Shown here: positions 57,001 to 64,000 of the stretch, piece by piece
Numbering within the stretch: position 1 is the stretch's first letter
Layout of the letters: every line of letters begins with the position of its first letter
Assembly: GCF_000764305.2 (NCBI RefSeq)
Contig: NW_025935716.1
Span: 186,001-250,000, forward strand
Direction: 5' to 3'
Length of the DNA: 64,000 bases
Source of the DNA: Hyalella azteca
Lineage: Eukaryota; Arthropoda; Malacostraca; Amphipoda; Hyalellidae
The notes under the pieces: generated by a model
The model's input: the letters and a program-made list of their open reading frames with translations, nothing else
Database searches by the model: none
Told to the model about the DNA's origin: nothing
Made by a program: the position numbers and the translations under genes

Positions 57001-60000
57001 GCCTCTGGTTGACGTTTCTTCGCTTTGGGCATTGCTTCGTTAACTTGTGACTGCACTTCAGAAATTGAAGGAGTGTTGAGAACTTCCACTTCCCGAATTT
57101 CAGGGCTTATTTGTTCGGTGACAAAATCACCTAGGTGCACCACTTCTTCGTGAATTTCTGCAGTTTGAACCTGAACTGATGATCGTTGATCAGTAGTTGA
57201 CTTAGCTTGAGCTTCTTCTATTTGAACGATTTTCTTTGCCAATCCTTCTTCCGACAATGTTTCAGAAACGACTAGAGCCTCTTGGGGTCCAAATAAGATT
57301 TTAGCTGAATCTTCTAGCGGTCGAAGAATTTCTACGTCTCCAGGAGTCTCCGATCCACATACCTGAGATACGATTACAGATTCTTGCACACTAATGGAGC
57401 GCTTCGCTGATTCTGCAGACGGTTTAGAAACAATTACGTCTCCCGTCGATTCTTGAACCTTCATTTCAGAAACAGCAAGGTGTTCTTGCAAATATGGTAC
57501 GGACTGGGCAGTCTCTTTGCGAGATGTTGGGCGGCCATTTTCCTCGCATGTTTCTTGAATAAAAACAGAGGATACTGTTACCGGCCTCTGCGCATCAAAT
57601 GATGTTATCGCTTTATCGGTCATGTACTCATTCTTTCTGAATGTTGAATCCTGGTCAACTTGCACTTCGGTTATGAGGATGTGCTCACTCGACGGCTGGG
57701 TACGAAGTGCTTTCTCAAGAGTGGGTCTGACTTCATCTTTCACAGTATCAGTCTGATCGAACATTAAAATGCTTGAAATGAAAACAGTTTCATTTTCATC
57801 GAGAACAGTGTGAGCATGTGAAATGTCTGTTTTGATTGGTTCTTCATTTTCAATAACGCTCTCAGACACAATTTGGGTTGTTCTCGTAAGATGTGAAGAA
57901 GGTTCCAGTACAACAGTACCTTTCTCTTTGTTGGGATGCATGCATGTGAAATCTTTTATTACCCCCATTGATTGTATTTCGGCAGTTTCTCTGTGCCTGT
58001 GAGTTTCCAATTCAACACTTGCGGATGTATCTTTCACTTTCTGGCAAGGAGTAGGTAGTTCATTTTCAATCACTTCATTGTCTGACACACTAACAGACTG
58101 CATCGGCATCAAAACTGGCGTGGCTTGAGCAGTTTTTTCCTTAGGCAACGAATCTTCCGTCGGTTGTTCAATCTCACTGATGTCAATTTCAGTTATCAAG
58201 ACGGAGCATACTTCTTCCAGAACTCTGCGAGCTTGAGATGATGATACAGTAAGATCCATTATTTCTTCCCTTTCAGAGACTGCGGTATCATCAACGTTAG
58301 CGACGTTCAAAGGACGTAAGACTTCAGCTGAGCTAAGATTTGCTAACTGTGGGGTTTCCACGACAAGGTTTCCTTCTTTGGTGTTAATAGGAACATCGTA
58401 AACAGTCACGTATTTAGATTCTTGCATTGACACTCCAGCGTGAACTTCTTCAATAAACTGTCTTGCTTGATTTATCTCTTTCTCCGTAATTTGAGTTTCC
58501 GAAACAGAAGCTACGTTTCTTGGAGCAATAACACCCTTGGCATGCAAAGTTTCAGTTTTTGGTGTCTCTTCTTTGTAGAATCCTTCCTTCTGTTCAGGTA
58601 ATATTTCGCTAATTATAAGAGGTGTTTGTTCGTTAACGAGGATTCGAGCTTGCGATTCATCCAAAGGCAATGATTCCAAAGATTTACTCGAGTCTAAAAC
58701 TTCTGACTGCAAAATTTCAACAACATTTTGACCGCTGAAGGAAGTTGAGGCCACTTGAGACTCAGTTTTGCAAGAGATTTCTTGTTTCTCTCGTTCCTCT
58801 GGGAAATTTTCATGGACTGAATGAGCACTCATTGGCTGCAGCACGGTTGTGGCATGAATGCTCTGACGATTCACTGTTCCTTCATCGAATGTTTTCAAAC
58901 GCTCATTTTCTGCCTCGACAACATCCACAGTTACAGCAACAGTTTCCTCAATAGAACGATTAGCACTTACGGCTTCGAAAACGAATCTTTCCATTGTATC
59001 CTCTTTCTCATGCGACATAATTTGGGATATTTTCAACGATTCTCGAGAGTCCATTTTTGCCGTTGCCTCGCTTCGTGTCGGTTCAAATTTTTTGTCGAAT
59101 GATCCTGCTTTTTCACTCGTCATGGTTGTTGATATGTCAGGCAACACCAGAGCCGACCCTTCAAGTTCAGACTTTGCTAGCTGCGCCTGAGTGGGAGTTT
59201 CGGTGAACGCCTTATCTTCTTCAACAGTGTTTACTACAGACACTGCCAAGCTTTTCATTTCATCCAAAACCTTCGTGGCATTTCTTTCGCTCTCCTTTGT
59301 AGTCACCAGCTCCTGCTCTTTATCTTCTGTTGAAGTTTGAGACACTTGAAGGAAATGTTGCATATCAAGCAATATTTTTGCTGTTTCCTCAACTGGTTTC
59401 CAATCATTGCTGGGACTTTCATGTTCTGAGATGAGCGTAGTTGACCATGATGCTAGATGTTTTGGCGATAAAACTGTCTCCTCAGAAGCAACAACAGTTG
59501 GTTGTCCAAAATCTGCCAAACTGCTTGTCATTCCTCTAATAGTTGTTTCACTTGTTTCAGCGATGATTTGACCGCTCAAAGTAATTTTTGCCTTATCGGT
59601 TTCAGGCATTTTGGTTTTAGTTTCCATTCCAACTTCCGTTGTGAAGGTTTGTGAAACTTTTGGCAGAAGCCGTGGTGTCAGAACGGTTTCTTCTGACAGC
59701 TTCATGAACTCGGGAGTCATGTGTACCAAGCCTTGCGTATCGTCAATCGGCATTTGTTCTGTTACCAATACAACCGACTGCTCAGATAGAACAGGAGTGG
59801 CACTTTGCGTTGGAAATTCTACCGTTAGGTGTTGTTTCTCAAGCTCTGATGTTAATACTTCCGTTATGTTTGGGAGATTTAGAGGTATGATTATAGTATC
59901 TTGAGATATCACCCTAGTATCCGGTGTTTCAAATTGTTTAATTTTCCCTTCTTTTTCAGCAATATCTACGTACTGCATGCCTGGGACATGTAAGGGGTTC

Positions 60001-63000
60001 ATCACTGGCACGGCCTCAAGAGACTCCTCCATTCCCATTGGATAAGAAGTTAATTCTTTTTCTTTGTAATTACATTGTATCTCACTTATATCCAATGATG
60101 AAACTTCATCAACAAATACTTTAGCGTTTGATTTTCTACCCTCCACAACAGACAAGCTCTCTTCTTTCTCAGAAGTGTGGGTTTGACTCACCACAGCAAT
60201 ATTTTGAGCGTCGACAGCAACAGCCGCTAAGCTTGTCACTTCTTTAGGCACATCAATCGACTCTGTAGACTCGCATATGGTGGTATCAGATACTTTTGGC
60301 ACATGAAGTGGAGCCAGCACGGATGCAGCTGTTGCAGAATGGGATACAGGCATTTCTCCCAGTTGAGTTTCGGTTTCCTTGATTTCGGCGTTTACTTCGC
60401 TAATGCATATATGATGGGTTTCGTTGACGGCAAAAGTTGCTCTATCAGGTCTATCAGAAGCGGTGTCTAATTTGGCCTCACGATCGATTGTAACTGTTTG
60501 CTGAACCGAGGCTGCGTGTTTTTCGTCTATCAATACTTTAGCAGATGCTGAGGTAAGTGCGTTGGCCAGGCAAACGTCTTCGTGCTCAGCCACTTCAGCT
60601 TGCGTTATACTCGGCACGATGAATGGAGTTAAGATAGCAGTTTCTCGACCTCTTGCTTCATTAGGTGGGATCATTTTCGGCAATGACTCTTCTTTGAAGT
60701 CAACCTCGATCTCTGAAACTTTCAGTGGATAAATTTTGTCGATTGCTTCTTTGGCTGCAGATGTCAAGTCGGATATTGTTTCAAACGGTTTTGTTTCACC
60801 TAACACGGTTGGTTCGTTAGCATGCAAAGGACTGATAGTTTCTACCGACAATGACGCCATATCTTCGTGAATAGTAGGGATTCTCAGGCCTCTTTCTATT
60901 TCATTTGGTGTTTGCTCGTTAACATTAGCCAATTTCATTGGGACTATAACCGGTTTGCTTTTAAGCGCGTGACTTTCTGGGAACCTATCTTGCTGGTGAA
61001 TACCTTCCTTCGAATCGACAACTGTCTCTGAAATCATTACGCTTTGCATTTCTTCAATCATTGGATGTGCTCGAGAGTTCAACACTTCAGTTTCTTCAAA
61101 GGCTTTTTCATTTTCTGCAGCCACTGCTTGACTCGTTTGAACTGACTCGAGCCCTATGAAGTTGACTTGAGCAGAAGATTCTGGGAAATCGAACTCTAGA
61201 ACAGCACCCTCTCGCTCTTTCATGTTAGTTTCTTCAATATTAGCAATGTGGAGTGGCATAATTACTGGCTTCAACTCCGATTTGTGCTCAATGGGCGCAG
61301 TAGGTTCTTGATAAACTCCTTCTTTGTTTCCAGAAAATACCTCAGAAACTTCCAGGCTGAGGCATTCATTCAAACTTTGAGTAGCTTTCATTTCTTCTTC
61401 TTTGAGAGAACAGAAAGCAGTTTCCTTTTCATGAACTAGTGGTTGAGACGTGCCTGCAGCTTTCTGTTCATCAAAAGCTTGTCGGGCGTATTGCTGGTCG
61501 GGCGTTTGAAATAATTTGGTACCCTCTTGCTCTCCCGTAATTATGTGAGACACGTCAGCAGAAACACGAGGCACCAAAACAAGCTTAGACTCGATGTTTA
61601 CCCTCTCCATCTGTTGCTTGCTCTCAAAAGGAGCTTCTTTAGTCTCTGATGAGACTTCTGAAACCGAGATCGATTGACTCTCAGTGTGTGTGATTTCTGC
61701 CTGAAGCTCTTTGATTTCTTCATTCGTGAAATCTTTCTTTGAATCTAAAACATCACTTTGACTTACTTGCGCCACTATTTGACCAGTCACAGATATCTGG
61801 GCTTGTCCAAATTCGACTGTTGTATCTGATGACGTAGTCCCGTGCTCCGAGGTCTCAGTATGCATCACATGTGGCGCAAACATGGGGACAATTATGGGTA
61901 CGGTTTCAATGTTCTTTGAACTCGGTATTGGAACAGTTTCGTAGAGAGCTTCTTTCTGCCCTGCTTCTATTTCAAGTACGGAAACTGACTGAATTCCTTC
62001 GATCACAGCTGCAGCTAACGAGTGGTCCCGTTTCGGAATCTGCATCGCCATCTCTGAATCTTGAACCCACTGTTCGGTGATTTCTGCAACCTGCTGGCCT
62101 TGTAACGACATTGAAGCTGTTGTTTCTTGCCTTTCGTCAATGCAAAGCTTTTTCAAGTGGTCTAAAGTGTTGACGTCATATATAACAGCAACCGGATGAT
62201 TTGGTTCCTTATCTATAGTAGCGGAAGAGCCTTGAGCTTCTTTTTCTTTGAATGATTTTTCCTTCTCTTGCATATCGACCACGAGCACCTGAACTGAATC
62301 TTGTGATACTATTTTTATAGTCGAATCGCAAAGCACAGCTTTTGCATCATGTCTTTCAGGTACATCAGTCTCCGGGAGCACTTCACTTATGATGATAGGC
62401 TGCGAAGCAGGTGATATCAACTCTGTTGCAGATGAACTAGCGGGTGCTGTCGTGATGTGATGGCTTTCCTTATCTTGTGCAACAGTTTCTTGCATGGTTG
62501 CAGCTTGATATGGTATGAGGTTAGAAGACGCCACCTCTTCTTGTGGTTTTGTCGGTAGGAAATTGCTTTCTTTGTCTTCGACAGATGTTTCAGACACGTT
62601 CAATGGATTTAAAGTATCCATCAGTGTGGGGATCACGAGAGCCGAAAGAGGTTTATCTTCCACAACAGAGCCTTCTTTTTCACTGGTGAGCGTGGAGTAA
62701 ATTTCTATAGCCTTTTTGGGAATAATGTTCGATATAGCTTGTCCCATAACCGCCATGGCACTTTGGAACACTCCCAGCGAAGATTCAGGTCGATTTTCTA
62801 TCACTTCTACTGAAATGTTCCCCATTTGAAGATTAACGTTGGCACTATCACTCGTTGGTTTCGATATTATGTACTCCTTTTCCTTTTCATTGTAGGTTAC
62901 ATCAGACTTCATAGCTACTTGTTTCGGCAAATATTCAGATGTGGCAAAGCAGGATTCAAGTTGTTTATCATGAAGCTCCATGGTAGAATCTTGAGCGAAC

Positions 63001-64000
63001 GTTTGGCAAACCACAATCGAGTTTTCTCCTGACACCAACTGGCTCTCCAAGGAGACGGTCGGCCTAATAGATTCAGAGGTTATAAGTTCTTTCTCATTGA
63101 CACTGATTTCTGTTGTTACCGATGCCACAGAAGGGACAAACGCAACGTTGCTCTCTTCTGTCTTGGGCATAGCACGTTCTGCAAACTCACGTACAGGAGA
63201 CTGCGACTTAATCTCCTGAACTGATATAGATTGTTCGGTGTCAATTGCTCTTTCTGCCGTGTGCTGATCGAAGGTGATGGTTTGCTGTAAATCCTCCTTT
63301 TCATTGACATGTACACTCGAAGTAATTGCTGCTCTTTGAAGTTCTGTGAGTTTCATGATAGCTTTCACATCACTTGGCATGGGAACATCTTTCAAGGCTT
63401 CCGAACACTCTGAACTTTTAACCTCCGTCACATTGAGGCTATCATGGCCTTCACACAGGTCAAAAATTGCTTTCTGAGATACCGTACTCTCAATTGTCAA
63501 GCCGGATTCTTTGTCTGCCATATACGGTTCTTCAATCATAAGTGCAGTACTACTGTATATTTCTGGAGCGATGCTTTCTTTTAGTACTTCTCTGTCTTGA
63601 GGTAGATCCTTCAGAGACGACGATAATTGCACTTCCTCAATCAAAAGTGGTTTATGCTCCTCAAAAAGCTTCGTCGGATAAGATTTTTCAAGATTTTTGA
63701 CATTATATAAGCCTTCTAGCTCCTGTATTATTACCTCGTGAACGTCTGCGGCTTTTAACCCTCTTACGTCCACCTTGGCTTTCTCTAGCTTCATTTTGAT
63801 CTCTTGAAATTCGGGAGCGGAAAAATTCGAAAAATCTTCGGAGACCTGTAGTGACTGGAGTCCAAGAACAAAGTCACTTCTGGCTTGACATTCAATTTTG
63901 AGTAGTTCTTTAAGTATAAACTCCTTGTCGGAAACAGAAACCTCGGAAACGGTGACGGATTTTTGTTCTATAAACTCAGTCATCGCATTTTCCTTGTCTG
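51095..64000 (-). CDS. sls: Giant sls-like exon: ~105-residue repeats, PEVK-like 45-residue repeats, charged tail (5' end outside window)
   Basis: One reading frame stays open for at least 12,906 bp and continues past 64000 (DKENAMTEF is in frame across the first ATG, so that Met is not the start). It ends at donor CAAG|GTCAGA (51095), phase 1; the open frame beyond to 50895 is intron. Counting from the Met at 63983, about residues 1-2240 are degenerate repeats with VSEV...KE, VPxxVSxT...E and QxSQ...EKE motifs. About 2240-2700 is acidic linker. About 2700-3710 is 23 PEVK-like 45-residue repeats. The remainder has KKKYSITEETE- and HQEIREDVDVSIEKP-type modules. In sls/I-connectin such unstructured regions act as the I-band spring between Z-disc-anchored Ig domains and the SH3/Ig/Fn3 part near the thick filament. 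Crayfish I-connectin is known to have 68- and 71-residue repeats and two PEVK regions. Confidence 0.93.
52860..55890 (-). repeat. sls: Coding 135-bp tandem repeats (23 PEVK-like 45-residue units)
   Basis: The consensus is NVDVKLPLKKPKKLKAELIE, then ESVDVIVKKPELVEPDKTQI and AEIEE. The period is exactly 135 bp (for example 54375 to 54510), so the frame is kept. Unit 2 lacks one residue and unit 18 lacks several. Units at both ends are the most diverged. Variant residues (KRPELV, LPVKKP, EEPVD) recur in similar order, which points to duplication of multi-unit blocks. Confidence 0.95.
57180..64000 (-). repeat. sls: Coding ~105-residue super-repeats (~19 units)
   Basis: Two measured intervals between VSEV-like anchors (SISVSEVSSETKEA to LSLEVSEVFSGNKEG; VMISETVVDSKEG to LKVSEIEVDFKEE) are 104 and 105 residues. 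Each has three ~35-residue sub-motifs ending in an acidic K-E or E-x-E: VSEVxxxxKE, VPxxVSxTxxxE and QxxxxSQxxxxEKE. Copies are strongly diverged, unlike the PEVK array, so this block is older. Confidence 0.75.

Overview
The window looks like nuclear DNA from an arthropod, most likely a crustacean. It is AT-rich, has many introns with GT-AG splice sites, and carries dispersed MITE-like elements and many minisatellites. Every gene-like signal is on the minus strand. The main locus is the 3' part of a giant titin-family muscle gene, best matched to sallimus (sls, D-titin), called I-connectin in crayfish. I assigned it from translated exons and general family knowledge; no database search was run.

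Read 5' to 3' on the minus strand (high to low coordinates), the gene enters the window inside one exon of at least 12.9 kb (51095-64000, open to the right edge). This exon encodes about 19 degenerate ~105-residue super-repeats, a PEVK-like block of 23 tandem 45-residue repeats, and a charged tail. A 42-bp linker exon follows, then an SH3 domain split over two exons (49817-49936 and 48919-49071). After that come 10 Ig and 5 Fn3 domains over many small exons down to 24854. A short exon with a stop codon (21240-21457) would end the protein. Five C-terminal Fn3 domains agrees with what is known of sls/I-connectin. Exon ends were set by GT/AG (twice GC/AG) sites and checked for reading phase: every junction between 51095 and 24854 is phase-consistent, and exon lengths fit.

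Beyond that stop, more Fn3 and Ig exons continue on the same strand (14832 down to 1992) with compatible phase. A separate 985-bp exon (11033-12017) begins with a good Kozak ATG and ends in a perfect GTAAGT donor. The locus therefore holds either a long read-through isoform with an internal promoter, or a second Ig/Fn3 gene immediately downstream; sequence alone cannot decide.

The most unusual property is that many introns hold tandem arrays whose unit contains the neighbouring splice site. Splice-site copies are visible in eight arrays, covering five donors (4230, 6110, 14667, 40225, 48919) and three acceptors (2125, 13998, 46718). Unit lengths run from 17 to 126 bp. Other arrays (43 bp x ~35, 17 bp x ~33, 20 bp x ~15) lie in introns without clearly containing a junction. 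Five copies of one ~150-bp MITE-like family, one perfect-TIR element with an 8-bp target duplication, one 25-bp-TIR element and one two-copy dispersed repeat complete the picture. No rRNA, tRNA, CRISPR or bacterial features were seen.
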